The notes under the pieces are model-generated. The model was not told the origin of the DNA. It did not search any database and was given only the letters and a program-made list of their open reading frames with translations. Both the position numbers and the translations under genes were made by a program. 64,000 nt of DNA, from contig CAVPHF010000004.1 in NCBI GenBank assembly GCA_963704155.1, positions 1 to 64,000 on the forward strand, in the 5' to 3' direction. This DNA comes from Thiohalocapsa sp963704155 (lineage in GTDB: Bacteria > Pseudomonadota > Gammaproteobacteria > Chromatiales > Chromatiaceae). Every line of letters begins with the position of its first letter. Within the stretch, counting starts at the first letter, position 1. Below are positions 54,644-63,463 of the stretch, one piece after another.

Positions 54644-54948
54644 CTATACGCTTGTCAGGGTCTCTACGTGGCGATCATCCTGGGCGGTGCCCGTGTCGAT
54701 GGTCGTTCCGGGTTCCAGCAGGGTCACTTCGCAGGTGTTGGTCAATGCAACAGGGCAGTGTTGGACCCCGTGCGGGACGACGATGAACTCCCCTTTTTCG
54801 ACGACCTATTCGCGGTCGCGAAACTTCGGCGACAATCGGCCTCGGTTGACGAGAAACAACTCGGTTTCATGCTCGTGGTAATGCCAGTTGAAAGCCCCTT
54901 CGAACTCGGGCCAGCTTGATCCCGACAGACGGCCGAGATCAAAGCGGG
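54644..54948 (-). pseudogene. Cupin-domain protein, truncated with internal stop
   Basis: The minus strand reads FDLGRLSGSSWPEFEGAF, then NWHYHEHETELFLVNRGRLS, an in-frame TAG (54806-54808), then EKGEFIVVPHGVQHCPVA and CEVTLLEPGTTIDTGTAQDD, stop at 54644. The cupin metal-binding His/Glu pattern (HYHEHETE and HGVQH) is clear. The N-terminus is missing beyond about 54950. It is therefore a pseudogene by truncation plus nonsense mutation. Confidence 0.75.
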
Positions 54949-55072
54949 GTCATCTGACACCTCCGACCGATAGGTCAGGAGGTCTCGCCCATGGACGCCC
55001 TCGCGTTGCGCCAACTGAACCTTTGAGCCCATCTGGGTAGGCTAAAGGTTTGTGTGCACAGCGAGCGAAATG

Positions 55073-55126
55073 ATGAAGCTATCCGAAGCAGACGAGTCAC
55101 GCATCATCGAGACGGTATGGGAATAG
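55073..55126 (+). pseudogene. DUF2805 N-terminal fragment
   Basis: ATG 55073 (or 55070) encodes MKLSEADESRIIETVWE and then TAG. This matches the beginning of DUF2805 proteins, where the text continues with DRTPFE. The rest of the roughly 80-residue gene is missing, so it is a truncated remnant next to a transposon scar. Confidence 0.4.
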
Positions 55127-55204
55127 CGTATTGTCGGCTAGCCTGATTATCACCGCTGCCGCATCGACACGTCTGGATAACGCCAAACAGGCCGAGCTGA
55201 GCCG

Positions 55205-55475
55205 TCAGTCCGCGCGACTTCTGGACATTAGCTTCTTCCCGTCTGGCCCCAATTCCCTCTTGGGCGAGACATGCCGGTAGAGCGTCTGGCGGGTAACACC
55301 CAACTCCTCGCAGAGCCGGCCGCGCTGGGTCTCCGGCTGTCCCATCGCGGCCATTGCTAGGCGTAGCTTCGCCGCCGTCATCTTGAAGGGGCGCCCGCCC
55401 ATGCGCCCCCGCGCACGGGCCGATGCAAGGCCGGCTACGGTGCGCTCGGAGGTCAGCTCACGCTCGAACTCCGCG
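55205..55475 (-). pseudogene. Tn3-family resolvase, C-terminal remnant
   Basis: Minus-strand sequence reads AEFERELTSERTVAGLASAR, then ARGRMGGRPFKMTAAKLRLA, ELGVTRQTLYRHVSP and a stop at 55205. This is the end of a serine resolvase/invertase: the E-helix and the C-terminal helix-turn-helix. The N-terminal catalytic domain with the active Ser is absent; beyond 55476 the sequence becomes a Tn3-type terminal repeat. The remnant cannot be functional. Confidence 0.78.
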
Positions 55476-55495
55476 TTATGCGGTGCACCGCATAA
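55476..55495. repeat. Perfect 20-bp palindrome inside the transposon end
   Basis: TTATGCGGTGCACCGCATAA equals its own reverse complement. It joins the truncated resolvase frame to the terminal repeat and may be a leftover recombination or binding site. Confidence 0.8.
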
Positions 55496-55519
55496 TCGTT
55501 CCGTTGATTGTCAGACCCC
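55482..55519 (-). mobile_element. Tn3-family terminal inverted repeat
   Basis: Read on the minus strand from 55519: GGGGTCTGACAATCAACGGA then ACGATTATG. This matches the 38-bp Tn3-family end, which begins GGGGTCTGAC and has TCA and GGAACG at the same spacing. The transposon body lay on the side of lower coordinates, where only the resolvase scrap remains. No matching second end was confidently found. Confidence 0.65.
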
Positions 55520-55642
55520 AACCAAGCTGGTACGTCTTGAACCATGCTGGTAGCTTCGGGGTGTCGACGTGATCCAGCGTGAGCTGTCGACGATCCGCCG
55601 CCAGAGCAACTGCGGCGGTGAAACAACAGCAGCGGTGATGCG

Positions 55643-58600
55643 ATGAACGACGAAGCGCAAACCCATCCGTCCGCGGGATCGAGACACGGGCCGCGGTCCG
55701 CGCACGCTACGGCGTCGACGAGGCCGAGGTCGTGCGCGATCTCGTCGACCCGGCTGGGGCTCGCGCCAGAGCGGCGCGACGCCGTCGTGGAGGCGGCAGC
55801 GACGCTGATCCAGCGCGTCCGCGACGACACCAACCCGACCATGATGGAGGCCTTCCTCGACGAATACGGGCTCTCCACCGACGAAGGCGTCGGCCTCATG
55901 TGCCTGGCCGAGGCGCTGCTGCGCGTACCCGATGCCGAGACCATCGACGACCTGATCGAAGACAAGATCGCGCCGTCGGACTGGAGTGCGCATCTCGGGC
56001 AATCCTTCTCGCCGCTGGTCAACGCGTCGACCTGGGCGCTGATGCTGACCGGGCGCATTCTCGACGATGATCCCTCGAAGCCGGCATCCGGCGCGCGCCG
56101 GCTGATCAAGCGCCTCGGCGAGCCCCTGGTGCGCACCGCGGTCGCACGGGCGATGCGCATCATGGGCCAGCAATTCGTCCTCGGCCAGACCATCGAAGAG
56201 GGCATCAAGCGCGGCGAGGCGCTGCGCAAAAAGGGCTATACCTATTCGTACGACATGCTCGGCGAGGGCGCCCGAACCGAGGCGGATGCGCAGGCCTTCT
56301 TCGACAGCTACGCCCACGCGATCTCGCGGATCGCGAAGGTCGCGGACGGCGATATCCGCGACAACCCAGGGATCTCGGTCAAGCTCTCGGCGCTGTCGCC
56401 GCGTTATCTGACCACGCAGCGCAAGGCGGTCGAGGGGCAGGTGATCCCGCGGTGTCTGGAGCTGGCGCGGATGGCGGCAAGGGCCGGGGTCGGTTTCAAC
56501 ATCGACGCCGAGGAACAGGACCGGCTGGATGTCTCGCTGGACGTCATCGATGCCGTGCTGTCGGATCAGAGCCTCGAGGGTTGGGACGGCTTCGGCGTCG
56601 TCGTTCAGGCCTATGGCAAACGCGCGCCCGAGGTGCTGCGGCATCTCTACGCGCTGGCCGAGCGACTCGACCGCAAGATCATGGTGCGCCTGGTCAAGGG
56701 CGCCTACTGGGATACGGAGATCAAGCTGGCGCAGGAACTCGGGGCGGCGTCCTATCCGGTGTTCACGCGCAAGGTGAATACCGATCTGTCCTACATGTCC
56801 TGCGCGCGGATGCTGCTCGACATGCGCGACCGGGTCTATGCGCAGTTCGCGACCCACAACGCCCACACCTGCGCGGCGGTCCTCGAGATGGCGGGCAGCG
56901 ACCGCGACAACTTCGAGTTTCAGCGCCTGCACGGCATGGGCGAATCCCTGCACGAGATCGTCCGCTCGCAGGCCGGGACACGCTGCCGCATCTACGCGCC
57001 CTGCGGGCCACACAAGGACCTGCTGGCCTACCTCGTGCGGCGCCTGTTGGAGAACGGCGCCAACTCGAGCTTCGTCAACCAGATCGTCAACGATGACATC
57101 CCGCCGGAGGTCATCGCCGCCGACCCGGTGGCGCGGGCGCTGGCGAACGATCCGATCCAGAACCCCGCCATCCGCCTGCCGCGCGACCTGTTCCAGCCGG
57201 GGCGCGAGAACTCCAAGGGCTATCGACTGGAAGAGCCGGCGAGCGCGCTGGAACTCATCGAGGCGCGCAACCGCTTCGCCGACACGCACTGGACGGCGCG
57301 GCCGGTCCTCGCCGACGACGCCGCGCCGGAGGGGGCCGCCAAAGCCGTGCGTTCGCCGGCGGACGGCCGTCTGGTCGGGCAGGTGCACGAGGCCACCGGG
57401 GCCGAAGTGGCGCGCGCGCTCGACGCGGCGCAGGACGGGTTCGAGCAATGGTCCGCCACCCCGGTCGCGGAGCGCGCGGCGGTGCTGCGTCGGATCGCGG
57501 ACCTGTACGAAGCACACATGGCCGAGTTCTGCGCCATCGCCGCGCGCGAGGCCGGCAAGATCCTGCTCGACGGCGTGGCCGAGGTGCGCGAGGCGGTCGA
57601 TTTCCTGCGCTACTACGCCAATGAAGCGGAGCGCATCGAGGCCGAGGAGCAGGGCACGGCGCGCGGCGTCTTCGTCTGCATCAGCCCATGGAACTTCCCG
57701 CTGGCCATCTACACCGGGCAGATCGCGGCCGCGCTGGCCGCGGGCAACGCCGTGCTGGCGAAACCGGCCGAACAGACGCCCATCATCGCCACACGCGCGG
57801 CGGAGCTGTTCCGCGAGGCCGGCGTGCCGAAGGCGGCCTTTCAGCTGTTGCCGGGCGACGGCCCGACGGTGGGCGGACCGCTGACGTCGGACCCGCGCAT
57901 CGCCGGTGTCTGTTTCACCGGCTCGACCGAGACGGCGCAGCGCATCTATACCGCGCTGGCCGCGAATGCGCGCGCCGATGCCGTGCTGATCGCCGAAACC
58001 GGCGGACTCAACGCGATGATCGTCGATTCCACCGCGCTGCCGGAACAGGCGGTGGACGACATCGTCGCCTCGTCCTTCCAGTCGGCGGGGCAGCGCTGCT
58101 CGGCGTTGCGGATGCTCTATGTCCAGGAAGAGACCAAAGACCGGATGATCGAGATGCTCAAGGGCGCCATGGACGCGCTGGTCACCGGCGACCCCTGGTC
58201 GCTCGACACCGACATCGCGCCGGTCATCGATGCCGAGGCCCAGGCCGATATCTCCGCCTATGTCGATGCGCAGGCCGACCAGGGGCGCCTGTTGAAACGT
58301 CTCGACGCACCGAGTGACGGCACCTACGTCGGCGCCGCGCTGGTGGAGGTCGACGGCATCGACGATCTCGAGCGCGAGGTCTTCGGCCCGGTCCTGCATG
58401 TGGCCAGCTTCAAGGCGCAGGACATCGACAAGACCGTCGATGCGATCAACGCCCGCGGCTTCGGCCTGACCTTTGGCCTGCACACCCGCATCGACGACCG
58501 CGTGCAGCAGGTCGTCGACCGCATCCATGTCGGCAACATCTACGTCAACCGCAATCAGATCGGCGCCATCGTCGGCAGCCAGCCCTTCGGTGGCGAGGGG

Positions 58601-59302
58601 CTGTCCGGCACCGGGCCGAAGGCGGGCGGGCCGAACTACGTCAACCGTTTCCGCCGGACCGAGCCGCTGGCGGAACACCCCGAGCCGAGCGCCGAGGCCG
58701 TATCAGCAGATCGGATCGCCGCGGCGCTGACCGCGATCGATGCAAGCGCCTGGGCCGCCCGCAATGACCGCGTCCAGGTCCTGCGGCGGGCGCTCAGCGG
58801 CGCGGGTGCCTTGGTGCGACGCGCCGTGAACGCCGCGGCGGCGTTCGACAATGGCCACTTCGAACTGCCCGGGCCGACCGGGGAGTCGAACCGCCTATCC
58901 ATGCCGCCGAAGGGGCCGGTGCTGTGCCTTGGGCCGGAGATCGACACCGCGCTGGCGCAGGCGGCGCAGGCACTCGCGGCCGGCTGTCCGGTGCTGATCG
59001 TCGCAACCGGCGCCGAGGCCGCGTCGGCGCCGCTGGTGCGGGCCGGTGCGCCGGTGGCGGCGATCGACGGCAGCCTAGCGCCCGAGGCGCTGGCCCAGCT
59101 GCCCGGCCTGGTCGCGGTTGCGGCCGCCGGGGATTCGGATTGGACGCGCGCCCTGAGACGCGCCCTCGCGCGCCGGGATGGGCGCATCGTCCTGCTCGAG
59201 ACAGAGGTCATCTGTCCCGCGCGCTTCTACGCAGAGCGGCACATCTGCATCGACACGACGGCAGCCGGCGGCAATACCAGCCTGCTGGCCGCTGTTGCCT
59301 GA
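55643..59302 (+). CDS. putA: Bifunctional proline dehydrogenase / P5C dehydrogenase PutA
   Basis: 1219 residues; converts proline to glutamate using FAD then NAD. The PRODH barrel covers about 150-470 (KGYTYSYDMLGEGARTEADA, GVGFNIDAEEQDRLDVSLDV, VRLVKGAYWDTEIKLAQELG). The aldehyde dehydrogenase domain is about 520-1010, with ETGGLNAMIVDSTALPEQAV and the catalytic Cys819 in SAGQRCSALRML. A C-terminal domain follows. No N-terminal ribbon-helix-helix repressor domain is present. Residues 4-36 look wrong: better-matching sequence is split over the other two frames (see findings). putP follows 30 bp downstream. The gene adjoins a Tn3 scar. Confidence 0.92.
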   Translation: MNDEAQTHPSAGSRHGPRSAHATASTRPRSCAISSTRLGLAPERRDAVVEAAATLIQRVRDDTNPTMMEAFLDEYGLSTDEGVGLMCLAEALLRVPDAETIDDLIEDKIAPSDWSAHLGQSFSPLVNASTWALMLTGRILDDDPSKPASGARRLIKRLGEPLVRTAVARAMRIMGQQFVLGQTIEEGIKRGEALRKKGYTYSYDMLGEGARTEADAQAFFDSYAHAISRIAKVADGDIRDNPGISVKLSALSPRYLTTQRKAVEGQVIPRCLELARMAARAGVGFNIDAEEQDRLDVSLDVIDAVLSDQSLEGWDGFGVVVQAYGKRAPEVLRHLYALAERLDRKIMVRLVKGAYWDTEIKLAQELGAASYPVFTRKVNTDLSYMSCARMLLDMRDRVYAQFATHNAHTCAAVLEMAGSDRDNFEFQRLHGMGESLHEIVRSQAGTRCRIYAPCGPHKDLLAYLVRRLLENGANSSFVNQIVNDDIPPEVIAADPVARALANDPIQNPAIRLPRDLFQPGRENSKGYRLEEPASALELIEARNRFADTHWTARPVLADDAAPEGAAKAVRSPADGRLVGQVHEATGAEVARALDAAQDGFEQWSATPVAERAAVLRRIADLYEAHMAEFCAIAAREAGKILLDGVAEVREAVDFLRYYANEAERIEAEEQGTARGVFVCISPWNFPLAIYTGQIAAALAAGNAVLAKPAEQTPIIATRAAELFREAGVPKAAFQLLPGDGPTVGGPLTSDPRIAGVCFTGSTETAQRIYTALAANARADAVLIAETGGLNAMIVDSTALPEQAVDDIVASSFQSAGQRCSALRMLYVQEETKDRMIEMLKGAMDALVTGDPWSLDTDIAPVIDAEAQADISAYVDAQADQGRLLKRLDAPSDGTYVGAALVEVDGIDDLEREVFGPVLHVASFKAQDIDKTVDAINARGFGLTFGLHTRIDDRVQQVVDRIHVGNIYVNRNQIGAIVGSQPFGGEGLSGTGPKAGGPNYVNRFRRTEPLAEHPEPSAEAVSADRIAAALTAIDASAWAARNDRVQVLRRALSGAGALVRRAVNAAAAFDNGHFELPGPTGESNRLSMPPKGPVLCLGPEIDTALAQAAQALAAGCPVLIVATGAEAASAPLVRAGAPVAAIDGSLAPEALAQLPGLVAVAAAGDSDWTRALRRALARRDGRIVLLETEVICPARFYAERHICIDTTAAGGNTSLLAAVA

Positions 59303-59332
59303 CCCCCCACAACAGACCAAAGGAGAGACAGG

Positions 59333-60805
59333 ATGCAGACGGGCATCTGGATCAGCCTGACCATCTATTTCGTTGCCATGCTCGGCATCGGCTTTTACGC
59401 CTGGAAGAAATCGACCGCCGATTCCGAGCAATACATGCTCGGCGGACGCGACCTGCCGCCGGCGGTCGCCGCGCTGTCCGCCGGCGCGTCGGACATGTCG
59501 GGCTGGCTGCTGCTCGGTCTGCCCGGCGCGCTCTACGCGGCCGGACTGGTCGAGGCCTGGATCGGGATCGGCCTGTTCATCGGCGCCCTGATCAACTGGA
59601 TCGTCGTCGCGCCGAGGCTGCGCGAGCAGACCGAGCGCTACGACAATGCCCTGACCATCCCGGAATTCCTCGGCAACCGTTTTCCGAGCCGGGCCACGGC
59701 GCTGCGCATGGTGTCCGCGGCCATCGTCGTGCTGTTCTTCGCCGTCTACACGGCCTCCGGCCTGGTTGCGGGCGGCAAGCTCTTTTCCACCGCCTTTGGC
59801 GGCTACTACGAGACCGGTGTTTGGCTGACGCTGGGCATCGTGCTCGCCTATACGGTCGTCGGCGGCTTTCTCGCCGTCTGCCTGACGGATTTCGTTCAGG
59901 GCGTCATCATGATGCTGGCGCTGATCCTCATGCCGGTCGTCGTGCTCTATGCCGGCGATGGCGGCGGTTTCGCGCAGGCGGGCCAGACGCTGTCCAATGT
60001 CGAGGGCTTCACCCTGTCGTGGTGGACGCCGGAGATGACCATCATCGGCTGGCTGTCGCTGATGGCCTGGGGGCTCGGCTATTTCGGCCAGCCGCATATC
60101 ATCGTGCGCTTCATGGCCGTCAGGACCGTCAAGGAAGTGCCCACCGCGCGCAACATCGCCATGCTGTGGATGGCCATTTCGCTGATCGGGGCCATTGGCG
60201 TCGGTGTCTTCGGCCGCGCCTATACCCAGCGCAACGGAATCGTCTTGGAAGACCCTGAGACCATCTTCATCCTGCTCGCCGAGACGCTGTTCCCCGCGCT
60301 CATCACCGGTTTCCTGTTCGCCGCGCTGCTGGCGGCGATCATGTCGACCGTGTCGAGTCAGCTGTTGGTGTCGTCGTCGTCGCTGGCCGAAGACGTCTAC
60401 CGGCTGTTGGTCAACAAAAAGGCCAGCGACAAGGCGATCGTGACCGTCGGCCGCATCGCGGTCGTGGCGGTGGGCGCCGTGGCCGCGCTGATCGCGAGCG
60501 ATCCCGACAGCAAGGTGCTCGGCCTGGTCGCCAACGCCTGGGCCGGCTTCGGCGCCGCATTCGGGCCGCTGATGATCCTGTCCCTGACCTGGAGCCGAAT
60601 GACCGGCACCGGCGCCGTCGCGGGGCTCGTCGTCGGCGCGCTGACGGTGATCGCCTGGATCGCCCTCGGCTGGAACGCCAGTTTCCTCGGCGGCCCGGGC
60701 ATCTACGAGATCATCCCCGGCTTCCTCTTCGCCATGGCCGCCATCGTCATCGTCAGCCTCGCCACCGAGGCCAAAGGCGAATTCCGCCCGATTGCCGGCG
60801 ACTGA
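59333..60805 (+). CDS. putP: Sodium/proline symporter PutP
   Basis: 490 residues, sodium:solute symporter family with about 13 membrane helices. Family blocks are SEQYMLGGRDLPPAVAALSA, the sodium-site region GASDMSGWLLLGLPGALYAAG, and LAAIMSTVSSQLLVSSSSLA. AAAGGAGAG lies 8-9 bp before ATG 59333. Together with putA it forms a proline uptake and oxidation unit, probably co-transcribed. Confidence 0.95.
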   Translation: MQTGIWISLTIYFVAMLGIGFYAWKKSTADSEQYMLGGRDLPPAVAALSAGASDMSGWLLLGLPGALYAAGLVEAWIGIGLFIGALINWIVVAPRLREQTERYDNALTIPEFLGNRFPSRATALRMVSAAIVVLFFAVYTASGLVAGGKLFSTAFGGYYETGVWLTLGIVLAYTVVGGFLAVCLTDFVQGVIMMLALILMPVVVLYAGDGGGFAQAGQTLSNVEGFTLSWWTPEMTIIGWLSLMAWGLGYFGQPHIIVRFMAVRTVKEVPTARNIAMLWMAISLIGAIGVGVFGRAYTQRNGIVLEDPETIFILLAETLFPALITGFLFAALLAAIMSTVSSQLLVSSSSLAEDVYRLLVNKKASDKAIVTVGRIAVVAVGAVAALIASDPDSKVLGLVANAWAGFGAAFGPLMILSLTWSRMTGTGAVAGLVVGALTVIAWIALGWNASFLGGPGIYEIIPGFLFAMAAIVIVSLATEAKGEFRPIAGD

Positions 60806-60913
60806 CACCGACTCGCCGGATTGGGACCTGAAATTGCCGGATGGGGCACGGATGCCCTGGCAAGGGCAGCCGAGGAGACCACGGATTTCGGCCCCTCTGC
60901 CGTGACCGGACTG

Positions 60914-61036
60914 GATCAGCTCAGTCGGCAGCCGCTTGAGATAGCTCAGGGACGAATAGCCAGTGCCGAAATCATCGATGGCGAGCTCAATCCCCATCTC
61001 GCGGAGCTCGCGCAGGACCTCCAGCGTGTGCTCGGA
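60914..61036 (-). pseudogene. EAL-domain fragment
   Basis: The minus strand encodes TLEVLRELREMGIELAIDDF then GTGYSSLSYLKRLPTEL, the unmistakable DDFGTGYSSL core of a c-di-GMP phosphodiesterase. Only about 41 codons of the roughly 250-residue domain are left, with unrelated sequence on both sides. It is a remnant. Confidence 0.78.
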
Positions 61037-61377
61037 CGCCCGCGTGACGGGGTTTTTGGCCCAAACCGGCAATTTTCTGCACCTGCTTGCCGCCGGATGC
61101 GACTTGTCGCTGGGAAAGGCGACGCGACATCTTGAGGTAGTAGCGGGCTTCAACATCGATACCCGGAGCCAATTGCGTCAGCTTGAGACCGTCCTCGCGC
61201 AAGCGGGGAAGACGCAACGCTTGGTGACGAGATGCACGCAGCGGCCCTCGCGGCTCGGCGCAGATGTCCGCAGAGCCGCGGCTGCGGATGCGTACTTGCG
61301 CCTTCATGCAGCGCTTGACCCGTGCTATTAAAAATCCAGGCTTCAACCGAGGCCGATGCTTCGAAGGTCCCGACCGC
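61037..61377. other. Unassigned sequence between the EAL fragment and the YrhK gene
   Basis: About 340 bp. A minus-strand frame stays open but shows no recognisable domain and no good start. I see no supported gene. Confidence 0.35.
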
Positions 61378-62091
61378 ATGCCACATCTGTTCTCGAACCG
61401 ACCGAGACTGTATGACTTGACCCGTGGCCAGAGCGACTCGAAGGCCAAATTCCGCTGGGAAACCATCAACGCGATCCTCTACAAGATCGGCGGCCTCATA
61501 TTCATCGCCGGCAGCGTCCTATTCTTTCCGCGCTTCGAAGCCTATGCCAACTGGGGTGCATGGACGTTCTTCTTCGGATCGCTCCTGTACCTGATTGTCA
61601 CAGGGCACGATATCGCTGAAGCTATCCGTTACCGCTTGACACTGGCTCGGCCGACGCGCGCGTCGAGCCTCCAACTCGTGGCCGCGGGTGCCTATCTCTT
61701 CGGGACCATCCTCTTCACCGTGGGGAGCATTCTCTTCCTGTCTCAGGTGGGTCTGGTAAAGGCCGGCGCCTAATGCTTCGTTATCGGTAGCCTCCTTTTC
61801 GTACTCGGCGCCTGCATCAATGTGCTCCAGATCGTTGTAGCCAAATCCATCGACACACTGCAGCTGATGAATTTCACCGCCCTTTGCTTCGTCGTTGGCG
61901 CGGTGCTGTTCACTGTCGCCTCCGTGCCGTACCTGTGGTCGGTCGCCCCGGCAGATCGCGAGCTCCTCTATGGATTCTTGGCGTGGCAATACCTGATCGG
62001 CAGCTGTCTGTTCTTCATGGGCGGCGTTTTCAATTACTGGCGCGCCTATCTCGTCATAAAGAAGCAACTTTCTGCTCAGACCTCCTCGTAG
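61378..62091 (+). pseudogene. YrhK-domain membrane protein interrupted by an in-frame stop
   Basis: A single frame from ATG 61378 to 62091 (237 codons) encodes a membrane protein with YrhK-like hairpins: INAILYKIGGLIFIAGSVLF, LVAAGAYLFGTILFTVGSIL, and after the stop FVIGSLLFVLGACINVLQIV and WQYLIGSCLFFMGGVFNYWR. A TAA at 61771-61773 (codon 132) splits it, with the same frame resuming immediately. A nonsense mutation or sequencing error is likely; no frameshift is needed. Function of YrhK proteins is unknown. Confidence 0.68.
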
Positions 62092-62627
62092 CTTCCCAGA
62101 CAAAGACATCGGCACGCTCCGCATCAGAGACCGGCTGTCGTGTTTAACGTTGTTTCGTCAAGAATTTCTAGAATCCGCCCACCTCGCTACCGGCGATCTA
62201 TCCCACCTTGGGGCACCGCGTAAGGGATGTTCGCCAGGTCTGCAATCCCACATAACGGCGCTTCAGCGCTCGGCAACAGGGAGTTTCCACTTCATCGGAA
62301 GGCCCCCGAGTGTCTGGATGACATCTTGATCAGGCCTCGGTCCCCCGCTATTGTCGAAGATCGGGTGTCGCTGGACACGCAGGGGCGGATGGACTTCCTA
62401 TCCGATGGGGATCGTCGCGGTTCGGGGACAGTGCAGGCCCGCCGGTCGGAGTTGTAATCGACGCCGTTGATGTGCCGAATCCGGGTTGCTCCGCATCGGA
62501 TTCCGGCGCCATCCCAGGGCTTGCACGTCGAACGCCTGGTACGAGGTCCGCGTAGACCGCAGCTCCCGTCAAGCTAGCGACGATTATCACACGCAGTCAT
62601 CCTTCTCTAGGTCAGGTGTCCGTCTCC
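62092..62627. other. 536-bp region without a recognisable gene
   Basis: Short frames on both strands lack start signals and domains. No terminator, repeat or tRNA was seen. It may be decayed sequence like its surroundings. Confidence 0.4.
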
Positions 62628-63068
62628 ATGCGCCAGCTCAAGCTCTACCTCGCTCTCGTGCCCGTGTTCTTCCTCGTCGACATGCTCTGGCTCGGCGTCA
62701 TCGCCGTGGACTTCTACCAGGCGCAGATCGGCCACTTGCTGAGCCCGCAGGTGGATTGGGCGGCGGCGGTGGCCTTCTACCTTTTGTTCATCGGCGGGAT
62801 ACAGTACTTCGGCGTGCGGCCGGGGCTCGCGTCCGGACGCATCGGCGAAGCGGCCTTCAACGGCGGACTGTTCGGGTTCTTCACCTACCTGACTTATGAG
62901 CTGACGAACCGGGCGACGCTGCCGGCCTGGCCGTTGACGATGGTGTTTGCGGATACGGCTTGGGGGGTGCTGCTGTGCGCCGTGGTGGCGAGCATTGGAT
63001 GCTGGATCGGGCTGCGGATGGGGATGGGGGGCGCGGCAGAGCGGGTCTCCGATTCAGTTCGGCGGTGA
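62628..63068 (+). CDS. DUF2177 family membrane protein
   Basis: 146 residues from ATG 62628; GTG 62616 is an alternative. Four transmembrane helices with the family blocks LALVPVFFLVDMLWLGVIAV, DFYQAQIGHLL, FNGGLFGFFTYLTYELTNRA and WPLTMVFADTAWGVLLCAVV. The family is widespread and has no known activity. It looks intact, unlike most neighbours. Confidence 0.85.
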   Translation: MRQLKLYLALVPVFFLVDMLWLGVIAVDFYQAQIGHLLSPQVDWAAAVAFYLLFIGGIQYFGVRPGLASGRIGEAAFNGGLFGFFTYLTYELTNRATLPAWPLTMVFADTAWGVLLCAVVASIGCWIGLRMGMGGAAERVSDSVRR

Positions 63069-63463
63069 AGCGTTGACGCCGCAGGTTGCGAGCCCGGCGG
63101 GCGCGCCGGCGGCGTGATCCGCGGTCTCGTGGTCACCGAAACCGAGGTTCCGGCTCAAGGTAGAGACGACGTCGTCGAGGTGACAGGCGTTGACCATCAC
63201 ACTGCGATCCTTGGTGCGCACGGCGAAGGCCACTGTCAGTATCCGACCCTTATGTAAAGCTCTACATAAGGGTCGGTAGCCGCCCCTATCCGGCAGCCTG
63301 ATACCGTAGTCGTTAACAACGCGAACCTGCCGTTCCTCAAGGCGGCTATAGCCCGCAAGTCGAGCCTGGATCGACGCTAGCTGCACTATCCGAGAACTCG
63401 GGCCGCAAGCTCGAGGGCTCAGCTGATTCAAGACCTGCACGGACATGGTCCAATGAGGTGGTC
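63069..63463. other. Region with a hairpin, no supported gene
   Basis: A minus-strand frame of 130 codons (63054-63446) stays open but has no recognisable domain and runs through the perfect hairpin at 63243-63276. I do not call it a gene. Confidence 0.35.
63243..63276. repeat. Perfect 14-bp inverted repeat
   Basis: CCGACCCTTATGTA (63243-63256) and TACATAAGGGTCGG (63263-63276) are exact reverse complements with the loop AAGCTC. It lacks a T-tract. It may be the scar or recognition site of a mobile element rather than a terminator. Confidence 0.6.

Noticed and set aside
54946..54965. GGGGTCATCTGAC as the second Tn3 end
   Set aside because: It needs a three-base insertion relative to GGGGTCTGAC and the following bases do not match the known end; it could be chance, so no full transposon boundaries are claimed.
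55511..58678. Minus-strand open frame of about 1055 codons opposite putA
   Set aside because: It is antisense to the clear PutA reading frame; long antisense frames are expected from the strong GC bias at third positions, and it has no recognisable domain.
59075..61156. Minus-strand open frame of about 690 codons opposite putA/putP
   Set aside because: Only its first 80 codons hold real sequence (the EAL fragment); the rest is an Asp/Gly/His-rich shadow of PutP.
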